Assembly (NCBI GenBank): GCA_019694165.1
Contig: JAIBCL010000003.1
Coordinates: forward strand, 248,001-312,000
Length of the DNA stretch: 64,000 nt
From: Verrucomicrobiaceae bacterium
GTDB lineage: Bacteria; Verrucomicrobiota; Verrucomicrobiia; Verrucomicrobiales; Verrucomicrobiaceae
Direction of reading: 5' to 3'
This document shows positions 47,408-56,289 of the stretch, one piece after another. Positions within the stretch are counted from its first letter, which is position 1. Every line of letters begins with the position of its first letter. Both the position numbers and the translations under genes were made by a program. The notes under the pieces are model-generated. The model ran no database searches. It was not told where the DNA came from and worked only from the letters and a program-made list of their open reading frames with translations.

Positions 47408-49597
47408 TTAGTGATTAAACAAAAACTCCTTCGAACTCATCAGGCTCCAGAACACGTCTTCGAGCGTGGTGCGTTTGTCGGCGGGTGCGGCGGACTTGAA
47501 GAGGGCGGTGACTTTTTGTTTCTCCGCAGCCGTGGGCTCGCGGGAGAGGACGCTGAGGTAGATTTCATCGACGAGAGCGGCGTCGGGCAACTTCGCGGCG
47601 AGGAGTTTGTCGATACGGTTGTCTTTCTGCGCGAGCTTCTCGTTCAGCGTCTCGCCGTTCGCGATGTGGAGCGCCTGGGCCATGCTGGGTTCGTTCGTGC
47701 GTTCGCACTCGCAAGTCTGCACGCGGTCGGGACGGCCGAAGGATTTGAGGAAGTAGGACGAGATGTTTGAGTCCGGAAGCTGGAGCGCGCGGAAGCCCAT
47801 TGGGTAGGCCTCGCCCATCTTCTTGTTTTGATTGCGACGGTCCGTGCTGAAGCTCGTGGGTGCGCCACTGACCTGCGAGATCGCGTCGATGAGCACCTCG
47901 GCCTTCAGGCGACGCGGATAAAAGCGCGAGTAGAAACGCGAGTCGGCCACATTGCCGGGCAGCGACACGCTGGAGCGCTGATAGGTCTCGCTCTGCATAA
48001 TGGTGCGCATGAGCGACTTCAGATCGAACTTGTTCTTCACGAGGAACTCCGACGCAGCAGCGAAGAGCTTTTCATTGCTGGCTGGATTCGTGATGCGCAC
48101 GTCATCGACAGACTCGACGAGGCCGACGCCGAAGAAGTTCGCCCACACGCGGTTCGTGATGGCGCGCTTGAACCAGCGGTTTTCCGGCGAGGCGAGCCAG
48201 TTCGCTAGCGGCACGCGGCGATCTTCGGTGGAGGTCATCGAGACGGGCTTCAGCACTTCGAGCGCCCGCGGCGGCTGCGGCTTGCCGGTGAGCGGCTGCA
48301 CGAGATCGCCTTCGGTGGCGGAGAAAATCACGCGCTCATCGGCGATCTGGCCGTTCTTCGCGCGAACTCGCGAGAAGAGATTCGAGAAGGCGAAGTACTC
48401 GTCGTTCGTCCACTTCTCCATCGGATGGTTGTGGCACTTTGCGCAGGCGATCGACATGCCGAGGAAGGCGACGGACACGGTCTCGGCGAGTTTGGTGGGC
48501 TCATCATGCAGCAAGAAGAAATTGCCCGCGCCATTCTCGAACGTGCTGCCAGTGGCGGTGAGAAGCTCGCGCACCATCTCGTCCCACGGCGTGTTCGCGG
48601 CCACGTGATGACGAATCCAGCCGTAGTAGGACCACATCGACTGCACGGGCAGCTTGTCGCTATTCACGAGCAGCAGATCGCTCCAGCGATACGACCAGTA
48701 ATCGACGAACTCCGGCCGCTTCAGCAGCGTCTCGATCAGGCGATCGCGTTTGTCTGGCGATTTGTCGGCGAGGAACTGCCGCACTTCATCGGAGGTCGGC
48801 AGCACGCCTGTCGTGTCGAGGAAGGCTCGGCGAATGAAATCGTGATCATCGCAGCGAGGCGAAGGCGGCGTGTTCAGCTCGCGCAGTTTTTCCAGCACGA
48901 GTTCGTCGATGAAATTGCGTGGCTTCATCTGCGCGAAGGCCGCTTCATCGGCCTTGCTTTGCTGCGGCACGGTCACGGTGACGATCGCGAGCCGGCTCAG
49001 GAACCACGCGCTCACCGTGCCCTCGCCGGCACCGGTTACTTTCACGAGGCCGTTGTCATCGACCGTGGCGACCGACGCATTGCTCGCATTGAACTTCGCC
49101 CAGCGCGTCGCATCCATCACGCGGCCATCGGTGAAGCGCGCCGTCACTTTGATCTGCTGCGCCGTTCCCGGCTTCGTCATCAAATGCGGCGGCGACACCT
49201 CGAGACTCGCGATGCGCGCATCGTCTGCCTTTGGACCCGGCGCACCGGCGGCGATCCAGTCGGCGAGGATCTTATATTCGGGCGAGTTCGCGTCGAAGCG
49301 CTTGTCGCCCTTGTGTGGCACCATCTTTGTCGCCTTCAGCAACAGCAAGCTGCGGCCCGGATCTTCCAGACTGACGCGTCGTCCATTCGCATGACGGGTG
49401 ATGCTCAAATAGTCGCCGTCATCATCGAATCCACGCAGCGACAATTTGAATCCACCCTGCCCCGCCGCCGCGCCATGACACGCCCCCATCGCACAGCCGT
49501 AGCGCGTGAGGATGGGCTGGACTTCGTTGCGGAAGGAGACTTCGGCAGCAGAAAGCGACAGGGCTCCAAGAAGGAACAGAATACCAAATCGGATCAT
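47408..49597 (-). CDS. DUF1549/DUF1553 protein with cytochrome-like and BIG2 domains
   Basis: 729 residues with signal peptide MIRFGILFLLGALSLSA. The N-terminal cysteine motif is RYGCAMGACHG, i.e. C-x4-C-H rather than the usual CxxCH. A BIG2-like domain follows (MKVTARFTDGRVMDA-type text, VATVDDNGLVKVTGAGEG). DUF1549 includes IACAKCHNHPMEKWTNDEYF (a CxxCH), and DUF1553 ends VTALFKSAAPADKR ... VFWSLMSSKEFLFNH. It sits 9 bp after the DUF1501 gene and 18 bp before the WD40 gene. Confidence 0.9.
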   Translation of the reverse strand: MIRFGILFLLGALSLSAAEVSFRNEVQPILTRYGCAMGACHGAAAGQGGFKLSLRGFDDDGDYLSITRHANGRRVSLEDPGRSLLLLKATKMVPHKGDKRFDANSPEYKILADWIAAGAPGPKADDARIASLEVSPPHLMTKPGTAQQIKVTARFTDGRVMDATRWAKFNASNASVATVDDNGLVKVTGAGEGTVSAWFLSRLAIVTVTVPQQSKADEAAFAQMKPRNFIDELVLEKLRELNTPPSPRCDDHDFIRRAFLDTTGVLPTSDEVRQFLADKSPDKRDRLIETLLKRPEFVDYWSYRWSDLLLVNSDKLPVQSMWSYYGWIRHHVAANTPWDEMVRELLTATGSTFENGAGNFFLLHDEPTKLAETVSVAFLGMSIACAKCHNHPMEKWTNDEYFAFSNLFSRVRAKNGQIADERVIFSATEGDLVQPLTGKPQPPRALEVLKPVSMTSTEDRRVPLANWLASPENRWFKRAITNRVWANFFGVGLVESVDDVRITNPASNEKLFAAASEFLVKNKFDLKSLMRTIMQSETYQRSSVSLPGNVADSRFYSRFYPRRLKAEVLIDAISQVSGAPTSFSTDRRNQNKKMGEAYPMGFRALQLPDSNISSYFLKSFGRPDRVQTCECERTNEPSMAQALHIANGETLNEKLAQKDNRIDKLLAAKLPDAALVDEIYLSVLSREPTAAEKQKVTALFKSAAPADKRTTLEDVFWSLMSSKEFLFNH

Positions 49598-49606
49598 GAT
49601 TCTATA

Positions 49607-50986
49607 TCAGGCGAAAAGTTCCCTCACCGGCGCCATTCCGCGATCGACGACAGGGAACGGTCTTCCTTGCGGGCCGGGGATCTCGGTTTCGAGGTCGATG
49701 CCGAGGGAGTCGTAGATGGTGGCGACGATGTCGCCGGGCTGGACGGGGCGTTCGGCAGGGTAGGCGCCGATGTCGTCGCTCTTGCCGATGACGCGACCGC
49801 CTTTCACGCCGCCGCCGGCGAAGGTGACGGTCCAGCAGTTTGGCCAGTGATCGCGGCCACCGGCAGGATTCACCTTGGGCGTGCGGCCGAATTCGGCGAG
49901 GCAGGTGACCATCGTGTCACCCAGCATGCCGCGCTGGAAGAGATCCTCGATCAGCGCGGTGTAGCCCTGGTCATACATCGGTGCGACGATGTCCCGCATG
50001 CCTTCGATGCTGGTGAAGGGCTTGCTGCCGTGGATGTCCCATGTGATCTCGCCGAAGACGGTGATGAAGGTGTTCACCGTGACGAAACGCACGCCGCGCT
50101 CGACGAGACGACGCGCGAGCAGGCAGCTCTGACCGAAGCGATTCATGCCGTAGCGCTCGCGCACTTTCATCGGCTCCTTCGTCAGATCGAAGGCCTCGCG
50201 CGCCTCGGTGCTGGTCATGAGGCGGTAAGCGGAGGCGAAGTTCGCGTCCATGAGTTTCGCCGTCTCGCTCGATTCAAAATTCTTCACCGAGCTGTCCACC
50301 AGCTCGCGCAGTTCTTTGCGGCGTTGCAAACGCACCTCGCCGATTTCCTTCGGCGGCAGCAGGTCGGGCACCTTGAAATCCTTCGACGACGGATCGGAAT
50401 TCAGCACGAAAGGGTCGTTCGCCTTGCCGAGAAAGCCGGCGTCCTGCCCATGCGGCATGTTGCCGCCCGTCGGGCCCATCGTCTCCGGCAGAATGATGTG
50501 GCCGGGCAAATCGGTGCGTCGTCCTTTGAGAAACGTGAGCGCGCTGCCGACATGCGGCGTGTTGATGCCGCCGGTGAAGAGCCGGCCCGTCTGCATCATC
50601 TGATGCCCCGTGTCATGCACGGCAGCAGCGGTGTGATACACGCTGCGGATCAGCGAGAATTTGTCCGCCATCTTCGCGTGCAGCGGCAGTATCTCCGATA
50701 TCTCAAACGCATCGCTCTTGGTGCGGATCGGTTTGAAGGGCCCGCGAATCTCGCTCGGTGCATCCGGCTTCATGTCCCAGAGATCGAGCTGGCTCGGCGC
50801 GCCGAGATTGAAAATCATGATGCACGAGCGCGAGTCCTTCGACTTGTCCACGGCCCCGGCCGCGCGCAGCGCTTCGAACGACGGCAGCGTCAGCCCCAGC
50901 GCGCCGAGCGCGCCGGCCTGGAGAAAATCGCGGCGCGTGATGCCGTCGCAGTTGGTGATCGAGCCTTTGCCGGAGAAGGTGAACAT
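49607..50986 (-). CDS. DUF1501 protein (sulfatase-like fold), Tat-exported
   Basis: 459 residues with leader ITRRDFLQAGALGALGLTLP (twin-arginine). Landmarks: CIMIFNLGAPSQLDLWDMKPD, FSLIRSVYHTAAAVHDTGHQ, CLAEFGRTPKVNPAGGRDHW and TVTFAGGGVKGGRVIGKSDDI. It heads the three-gene set 49607-47408-43769, which is a standard Verrucomicrobia/Planctomycetes arrangement. It is a separate lineage from the 28733 and 23687 proteins, closer to the 20484 one in its ending (ETEIPGPQGRPFPVVDRG). Confidence 0.9.
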   Translation of the reverse strand: MFTFSGKGSITNCDGITRRDFLQAGALGALGLTLPSFEALRAAGAVDKSKDSRSCIMIFNLGAPSQLDLWDMKPDAPSEIRGPFKPIRTKSDAFEISEILPLHAKMADKFSLIRSVYHTAAAVHDTGHQMMQTGRLFTGGINTPHVGSALTFLKGRRTDLPGHIILPETMGPTGGNMPHGQDAGFLGKANDPFVLNSDPSSKDFKVPDLLPPKEIGEVRLQRRKELRELVDSSVKNFESSETAKLMDANFASAYRLMTSTEAREAFDLTKEPMKVRERYGMNRFGQSCLLARRLVERGVRFVTVNTFITVFGEITWDIHGSKPFTSIEGMRDIVAPMYDQGYTALIEDLFQRGMLGDTMVTCLAEFGRTPKVNPAGGRDHWPNCWTVTFAGGGVKGGRVIGKSDDIGAYPAERPVQPGDIVATIYDSLGIDLETEIPGPQGRPFPVVDRGMAPVRELFA

Positions 50987-51110
50987 GGCGGTATGCGTTG
51001 TTTGAGGCGGAAAATACGCCCAACGATACGACGGAATATCGAATCGGGAATGGAGTATCCTGCTGGCGAGCGGCCATTAACGGCCGCCGGAGCGCGAAGT
51101 CCTCGTGGGT

Positions 51111-51842
51111 TCAGACTGGCTTCACTGAAAAATCACTGTCGTCCAGCGAGCGGAGCACCAGCTCACGCGGGACGCAGAAATCATCCATCTCGATGCAGCT
51201 CACGATACCGTCGGCGATGTGGCTGGGTTTGAGGAAAAGCTGGGTCGGTGCCTCTCTCTCGCTGGCATCAGACCAGAAGGCCGTGTCGACACCGCCGGGA
51301 AGAACCGCAGTGACCCGGATGCGATGGGCGGCGGCCTCTTCAGCGAGGCCTTGAGTAAAACCCCTCACGCCCCATTTGGCGGCGCAATACACCGTCTCGC
51401 TCGGAATGCCGCGCAGGCTGGCGGTGGAGATGACATTGATGATGTGGCCGCGCGCTTGCGGGATCATCGCCTTCAAGGCGGCCTGCGAGCCGAGGATGGT
51501 GCCCTTGAGGTTCACGTCGAGCATGAGGTCGATCTCGGCCTCGGTGTAGTCGGGAATCCAGCGATGGCGGGCAAGGCCTGCGTTGTTCACCCAGACGGCG
51601 ATGGGGCCGAGCTGCGCGACGATTTGATCGACGGCAGCCTGCACATCCGTGGCGCGGGTGACGTCACACCGGACTGCGCTGGCCTTGTCTTTGCCGAGTG
51701 CCGCTACGGCGGATTTCAGGGCGGCCTCGTCAGTGTCGATGAGGGCCACGCTAGCCCCCCGCGCAGTGAGGGCGGACGCAGTGGCAAAGCCGATGCCTTT
51801 GGCACCACCGGTGACAGCGCAGACTTGGTTGGTGAGATTCAT
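51111..51842 (-). CDS. Short-chain dehydrogenase/reductase
   Basis: 243 residues of the classical SDR family: cofactor motif TGGAKGIGFATASAL, the NNAG motif in WVNNAGLA, catalytic Ser in INVISTASLRG and YCAAK. NAD(P)(H) is the expected cofactor; the acidic residue after beta2 (LIDTDEAAL) favours NAD. The substrate is unknown. Its start overlaps the stop of the TrkA-C gene by 4 bp (ATGA), indicating coupled expression. Confidence 0.9.
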   Translation of the reverse strand: MNLTNQVCAVTGGAKGIGFATASALTARGASVALIDTDEAALKSAVAALGKDKASAVRCDVTRATDVQAAVDQIVAQLGPIAVWVNNAGLARHRWIPDYTEAEIDLMLDVNLKGTILGSQAALKAMIPQARGHIINVISTASLRGIPSETVYCAAKWGVRGFTQGLAEEAAAHRIRVTAVLPGGVDTAFWSDASEREAPTQLFLKPSHIADGIVSCIEMDDFCVPRELVLRSLDDSDFSVKPV

Positions 51843-52537
51843 GCGGTAGGAGTCAGAGTAGAAAGCGGCTGCGTCATCGCCTGAAGAGCGGATTCCTTGC
51901 CATACGCGGTGAGGACATCACCAGCCTCAATCAAATCGTCACGGCTGGGGATGCCGTGGCGGGTGGCACCGTCACGTTTGATGGCCAGGATGACGACTCC
52001 GCGATCCCAAGGCCGCGAATCACGCAGCGTGCGGCCTGCGAGAAAAGTATCCGGCAGCACTTCGATTTCGGAGACGACGTATCCATGCTGGATGCGAAGC
52101 AGCAGTTCGTAGTCGAGCGCACGCACCATGCCAGTGCTCTCGAGCGCACGCTGAATGAGATGATCCACGGCCTTCTGAAACCAGCTCAGGCGTGAGACGA
52201 CGAACAGCGCGGCGAGGCCGCCGATCAACCAGCTAAACATGAGTACCGCATTACCGCCGGAGCCGGTTTGAAGGATCGTAACGACGAGTGTGGCGAGGGC
52301 GGAGGTGAGACCCACATTGCCGACGAGAATGAGGTCGCGGATGATGCGGCGGCGCACGGGGTGATTCACCACCATCTCAGCTTCCTTCGTGGTGAACCCG
52401 ACGCCGAAGAATGCAGAGTATGACTGGAAACTGGCGGTGTCCCAGCTCAGCCCGGTCATCATCAGTGCCGTCGCACCCACTCGAACCGCAAGGAGCGAAA
52501 CGAGAGCGATGATGAGAAGGGCGATGACGGGAGCCAT
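51839..52537 (-). CDS. Membrane protein with C-terminal TrkA-C domain
   Basis: 232 residues. Two N-terminal membrane spans (VIALLIIALVSLLAVRVGATA and LFVVSRLSWFQKAV-preceding segment LMFSWLIGGLAALFVV) and an internal one are followed by a RCK/TrkA-C domain (SEIEVLPDTFLAGRTLRDSRP, ILAIKRDG, IEAGDVLTAYG). TrkA-C domains bind ligands and gate ion or divalent-anion transport. The protein has no visible transporter pore of known type, so it may be a regulatory membrane protein. Overlaps the SDR gene. Confidence 0.75.
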   Translation of the reverse strand: MAPVIALLIIALVSLLAVRVGATALMMTGLSWDTASFQSYSAFFGVGFTTKEAEMVVNHPVRRRIIRDLILVGNVGLTSALATLVVTILQTGSGGNAVLMFSWLIGGLAALFVVSRLSWFQKAVDHLIQRALESTGMVRALDYELLLRIQHGYVVSEIEVLPDTFLAGRTLRDSRPWDRGVVILAIKRDGATRHGIPSRDDLIEAGDVLTAYGKESALQAMTQPLSTLTPTA

Positions 52538-52582
52538 GTGATGAATGGACGAGCGACGAAATCCGGATGACGGAAAGTTCGA

Positions 52583-52990
52583 TCAGGGGTCTTTCTTGCC
52601 GACGGCTGCGGCTGGCGTGGGATAGACTTTTTCACTGATGGATTTGTCGTGATCGTACTCTTGCTCCTTCAGCAGCCGGCCCTCGCGGTTCCAGTAGCGG
52701 TTGCTGCCGTGGCGCTGGCCGTTTTCAAAATGTGTCTCGGTCGAGGGCTGGCCGTTGTCCCACCACTCGCGCACCACGCCGTGCGGCTTGCCGTTTTTCA
52801 TCGGGTACTCGGCGCGCATTTGGCCGTTGGCGTGCTTGTCCTGCGCGATGCCGTTGAAGGGCTTGCCGTTGAGAAAGAAGCTCTCGTCTTTCCACTCGAG
52901 CTGGCCGTAGGGGACCACCGGCTGCTTCTTGCAACCACCAGGAAGCAGGCACACGACAAGCGCCGCGATGAGGAGAAAGGGCCGGTTCAT
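52583..52990 (-). CDS. MORN-repeat-like lipoprotein
   Basis: 135 residues from MNRPFLLIAALVVCLLPGGC (lipobox LPGGC). The mature part shows antitoxin/MORN_2-type repeats: NGKPFNGIAQDKHANGQMRA, NGKPHGVVREWWDNGQPSTE and NGQRHGSNRYWNREGRLL. These GxxxGxxxxYYxNGxL repeats form a beta-meander on the cell surface or periplasm. The open frame continues up to 53098 but has no coding look. The function is unknown. Confidence 0.7.
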   Translation of the reverse strand: MNRPFLLIAALVVCLLPGGCKKQPVVPYGQLEWKDESFFLNGKPFNGIAQDKHANGQMRAEYPMKNGKPHGVVREWWDNGQPSTETHFENGQRHGSNRYWNREGRLLKEQEYDHDKSISEKVYPTPAAAVGKKDP

Positions 52991-53102
52991 AGCAGGCCAA
53001 GTGTGGCAGCGGACGTTTGTGGCGGCAAGCGCGAGTCTTGAAACCGCCGTGGGCGGGCAACGCCCGTCAGCGGTCCGCCACCAGGCAGCCATTTCCATAC
53101 GC

Positions 53103-53134
53103 CATGAAGGCGGGTCTCACGACCCGCCTTCATG
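53103..53134. repeat. Perfect 14-bp hairpin after tsf
   Basis: CATGAAGGCGGGTC (53103-53116), loop TCAC, GACCCGCCTTCATG (53121-53134). It lies 36 bp past the tsf stop codon, in the 179-bp gap to the lipoprotein start. There is no T-run on either strand, so it may act as a processing or REP-like hairpin as well as, or instead of, a terminator. Confidence 0.65.
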
Positions 53135-53169
53135 AAGTGGATGAATCTGCACGAGACAGGGGACGCAGC

Positions 53170-53766
53170 TCAAATCTCCTCGCCCACCGCGTACCGCACG
53201 AAGCGGCGGATGACGAGGTTCTCACCGATCTCGGCAATCTTGCTCTTGAGCAGGTCGCGGATAGTCATGTCCGGGTTCTTGATGAATGCCTGCTCAAGGA
53301 GGCAGTTCTCGGCGAAGACCTTCTCGATCTTCCCGTCCACGATCTTGTCCACGATGTTCGCGGGCTTGCCTTTGACCTGCTCGGCGGCGATTTCGCGCTC
53401 CTTCGCGATGAACTCGGCCGGCACGTCCTCGCGCTGGAGGAAACGCGGATTCGATGCGGCGATGTGAAGGGTGATGTCCTTCACAAGTTCCCGGAAGTTG
53501 TCGTTCTTCGCCACGAAATCCGTTTCGCAATTCACCTCGATGAGCACGCCGACGCGGCCGGCGAGGTGGATGTAGGAGGCGATGATACCTTCCTTCGTCT
53601 GGCGGTCTGCCTTTTTGTCTGCCTTGGCGATGCCCTTCTTGCGAAGGATCGTCTCGGCTTTCTCAAGGTCGCCGTCGGCTTCCGTGAGCGCGGCCTTGCA
53701 CTCCATCATGCCGACGTTGGTTTTTTCGCGGAGGGTTTTGACGAGTTCAGCGGTAATCTGAGCCAT
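53170..53766 (-). CDS. tsf: Elongation factor Ts
   Basis: 198 residues. N-terminal UBA-like domain with LREKTNVGMMECKAAL, and the EF-Tu-contact motif ETDFVAKNDNFREL. It is the short form (E. coli EF-Ts is about 280) lacking the long coiled-coil subdomain, as in Thermus and many Verrucomicrobia. It exchanges GDP for GTP on EF-Tu. It follows rpsB by 55 bp in the classic rpsB-tsf order. Confidence 0.97.
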   Translation of the reverse strand: MAQITAELVKTLREKTNVGMMECKAALTEADGDLEKAETILRKKGIAKADKKADRQTKEGIIASYIHLAGRVGVLIEVNCETDFVAKNDNFRELVKDITLHIAASNPRFLQREDVPAEFIAKEREIAAEQVKGKPANIVDKIVDGKIEKVFAENCLLEQAFIKNPDMTIRDLLKSKIAEIGENLVIRRFVRYAVGEEI

Positions 53767-53821
53767 GGGGGGACGGTGAAATGGAGGGGTGTAAGATGAG
53801 TATGACGGATTGCCGCCGCGT

Positions 53822-54511
53822 TTAGCGCTTCGCCTCGGCCATGCCGACGATGATGGGGTCGATCAGCTTCTGCAGAATGATGCGGATGGAGCGGATGGCA
53901 TCGTCATTCGCCGCGATGGGATAGCTCACGAGGTCGGGATTCGCATTCGTGTCAACCAGCGCGACGATCGGGATGCCCAGACGTTGCGCCTCATGCACGG
54001 CGATGTGCTCGCGGTGGGCGTCCACGATGACCACGGCGTCCGGCAGCCTGTCCATGGCACGGATGCCCTTGAGGTTGCGCTCGAGCTTGGCCTTCTCGCG
54101 GTTCAGCGCCGCCAGCTCCTTTTTGCTCATCATCTTGAACTCAGGCTTCTTCTCGATGTCGTCGAGGTAGGCCCAGCGGGCGATGCTCTTCTTGATGGTG
54201 TCGTTGTTCGTGAGCGTGCCGCCGAGCCAGCGGTGATTGACGTAAAACTGGCCGCAAGCCTCGGCCGCCTCCTTCACGGCCTCCTGCGCCTGACGCTTGC
54301 AGCCGACGAAGAGAATGCGCTTCCCTTTGCGGGCCAGCTCGCTCAGGAATTCCGCGGCGGCATCGATCTGTTTGACGGTCTCCTCAAGGTTGAGGATGTG
54401 GATTTGATTGCGCGACTCGAGGATGAATGGCTTCATCTTCGGGTTCCAGCGCTTCGTCTGGTGTCCAAAATGGACTCCGGCTTCGACGAGTTCGGCAAGT
54501 GCTTGGGACAT
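53822..54511 (-). CDS. rpsB: 30S ribosomal protein S2
   Basis: 229 residues with hallmark LVEAGVHFGHQTKRWNPKMK, ILFVGCKRQAQEAV, NHRWLGGTLTNN and GIPIVALVDTNANPDLV. It binds the 30S head/body junction. The start is MSQALAELVEAG at 54511. Upstream (54512-54680) are two small hairpins, so a regulated leader is plausible. Downstream tsf completes the conserved operon. Confidence 0.97.
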   Translation of the reverse strand: MSQALAELVEAGVHFGHQTKRWNPKMKPFILESRNQIHILNLEETVKQIDAAAEFLSELARKGKRILFVGCKRQAQEAVKEAAEACGQFYVNHRWLGGTLTNNDTIKKSIARWAYLDDIEKKPEFKMMSKKELAALNREKAKLERNLKGIRAMDRLPDAVVIVDAHREHIAVHEAQRLGIPIVALVDTNANPDLVSYPIAANDDAIRSIRIILQKLIDPIIVGMAEAKR

Positions 54512-54541
54512 GGCGTGCTTCTAGGTGCCGTCTTCCGCACG

Positions 54542-54576
54542 TCCTCCACCCGGAGGAACGCTCGACCACAGGTCGA
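54542..54576 (-). promoter_or_regulatory. Two tandem hairpins in the rpsB leader
   Basis: TCCTCC(ACCC)GGAGGA (54542-54557) and TCGACC(ACA)GGTCGA (54562-54576) lie 31-65 nt upstream of the rpsB ATG. Both are perfect 6-bp stems. rpsB leaders that bind S2 are known in other bacteria; these hairpins could play that part, but no consensus was matched. Confidence 0.4.
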
Positions 54577-54680
54577 TTCGGTTGAGCAGGCGTTGTTGGG
54601 TTTGCCTTTGCGCCCGACGTCATTGCCCGGCGAAAAGGGCCGCTATCGTAAGGGCGATGCATGTTTGGGCAAGCAGTTTT

Positions 54681-55919
54681 TCAAGCGCCTGAATCCGTCA
54701 AACTCATCACCCCCAAGCTCTTCATCTCCACACCAGGGAACACCACTTTCGCCTGCTCGTTGCTCAGGCCGAGCGAACCGCGCAGCACTTCGCCGAAGAC
54801 GACGCGGAAATCCGTCTCCGGCTTGATGCCGCCAGGGCCCAGCGGATTGCTCTCATCGGTCGCTTCCATCGGCCACGGGCCGAACACACGGCCGCCTTTC
54901 ACGCGATCTCCGAGCGCCATGAAGGTGAAGGCGCGTCCGTGATCGGTGCCGAGCGAGGCGTTTTCATAAATGCGCCGGCCGAACTCGGTGGTGATCATGA
55001 TGGTGTAGTTCGCGCGGTGACTCTTCAAATCGGCATCGAGTGCGGCGATGCCATCAGCGAGCGTCTGGATGCGCTCGGCTTGCGAGCCATTGGCCGTGCC
55101 CTGGAAGAAGTGCGTGTCCCAATTGCCGAGGTCGATGCACGCGACTTCAAGACCGACGCGCGCCTTGATGAGCCGTGCGATCTCCGCGAGGCCGCTGGCG
55201 AAATCGTTCTTCGCATACTCCGCGCCATTTTCGGGCGTGTAGTCTTTGCCTTGCAGCGCGGAGACTCGTTTGAAGAGATCGAGCGTCTCCGTACCGCGCT
55301 CGCCGAGCAATGTCACGTCAGCGCCGTAGAGCGAGCGCAAGGCGGAGACGATGTCGTCTTCATGGCCCGCAGGTGATTTGATCGCGATGTCGTTGATGTG
55401 CTCCAGCACACTCGCCGCCGGAGCGCCTCGCAACGACTCGGGCAGAGTTTTGCCAATGGCGACGGCTGAGAGCGGCGATTGTTTCCGGTCGCTGCGCGCG
55501 CGCATGAACCGCCCGAGCCAACCACCACCGACCGTTTGCTCCGTGGCCGACACGCCGTGCTCCATCTGGTCCTGGCATTCAAAGTGGGAGCCGGTCGTGT
55601 TGTCGGTGATGCCCACCGACTGCACCGCACCCAGCCGACCTTCTTTGAACAAACTCTCAAACGGTCGCAGCGCGGGATGCAGCGCATAGTGATCGGTGAG
55701 CTTGATCGACGCATCGCTCGCCGAGCCGGGCCGCTTGATGGAGAGCGTGGGCCGCTGGCGGTAGTAGGCATCGTCAGCATACGGCACCCACATGTTCGTC
55801 GTGTCCGCCCCGCCACGGAGGAAGACGCAGATCATCGTGTGAGTCGTCTCCTTCGCCGCCGCAGCCGTGGCAGCGAAGGCGAGTTGCGAGAGAAGAGCGC
55901 GGCGGGTGAGGAGGGGCAT
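54681..55919 (-). CDS. DUF1501 protein (sulfatase-like fold), partner of DUF1800
   Basis: 412 residues with Tat-type leader TRRALLSQLAFAATAAAA. Landmarks: ICVFLRGGADTTNMWVPYAD, HPALRPFESLFKEGRLGAVQ, ACIDLGNWDTHFFQ and TEFGRRIYENASLGTDHGRAF. This short subtype lacks the cytochrome partner and instead pairs with DUF1800 (56599-58131), with two small membrane genes between. The GADTTNMWVP and TDHGRAF motifs differ from those of the other four DUF1501 proteins here. Function unknown. Confidence 0.9.
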   Translation of the reverse strand: MPLLTRRALLSQLAFAATAAAAKETTHTMICVFLRGGADTTNMWVPYADDAYYRQRPTLSIKRPGSASDASIKLTDHYALHPALRPFESLFKEGRLGAVQSVGITDNTTGSHFECQDQMEHGVSATEQTVGGGWLGRFMRARSDRKQSPLSAVAIGKTLPESLRGAPAASVLEHINDIAIKSPAGHEDDIVSALRSLYGADVTLLGERGTETLDLFKRVSALQGKDYTPENGAEYAKNDFASGLAEIARLIKARVGLEVACIDLGNWDTHFFQGTANGSQAERIQTLADGIAALDADLKSHRANYTIMITTEFGRRIYENASLGTDHGRAFTFMALGDRVKGGRVFGPWPMEATDESNPLGPGGIKPETDFRVVFGEVLRGSLGLSNEQAKVVFPGVEMKSLGVMSLTDSGA

Positions 55920-55925
55920 GGCCGT

Positions 55926-56279
55926 TCAAGGTGCGGACGGTTTTGTCTTTGCGATTGCGCGATCGCGACGGGAATAAAAGAACTCGAAAAGGCTCTTCAC
56001 GATCACAGTTAGGATCGCTGCCGTGAGCCAGCCGGCGAGCGCCATTGCCACAATACCCGCTGGCTCGGGGAAACTATCCCAAACAGTCTTGTCACCTGTG
56101 ACGCGATAAAGAGCCAGCGGAACGAGCAAGCAGCACAGAACCGACCACGCCAACAAGCCAGCCCACGTTCTCCAAAAAATGCGGAGATATTTTTGCCGTT
56201 TGGCTGCGCCTAGTAGCAGGGGTGCGAAGACAAGCCCGACCATCAGGAGAAGACATGTCCAGTTGGCGATCGATTGCAT
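55926..56279 (-). CDS. Small membrane protein of unknown function
   Basis: 117 residues from MQSIANWTCLLLMVGLVFA (a 23-codon upstream extension runs into the preceding gene). Three membrane segments (LLLMVGLVFAPLLLG, LAWSVLCCLLVPLALY, IVAMALAGWLTAAILTVIV) and a charged C-terminus RRDRAIAKTKPSAP. No family recognised. It lies 11 bp after the PLDc_N-like gene and 7 bp before the DUF1501 start. Confidence 0.55.
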   Translation of the reverse strand: MQSIANWTCLLLMVGLVFAPLLLGAAKRQKYLRIFWRTWAGLLAWSVLCCLLVPLALYRVTGDKTVWDSFPEPAGIVAMALAGWLTAAILTVIVKSLFEFFYSRRDRAIAKTKPSAP

Positions 56280-56289
56280 ATCGGAGAAG

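Noticed and set aside
48425-51232. Open frame of over 900 codons antisense to the DUF1549/1553 and DUF1501 genes
   Set aside because: Arginine/histidine-rich translation with no domain, opposite two well-supported genes.
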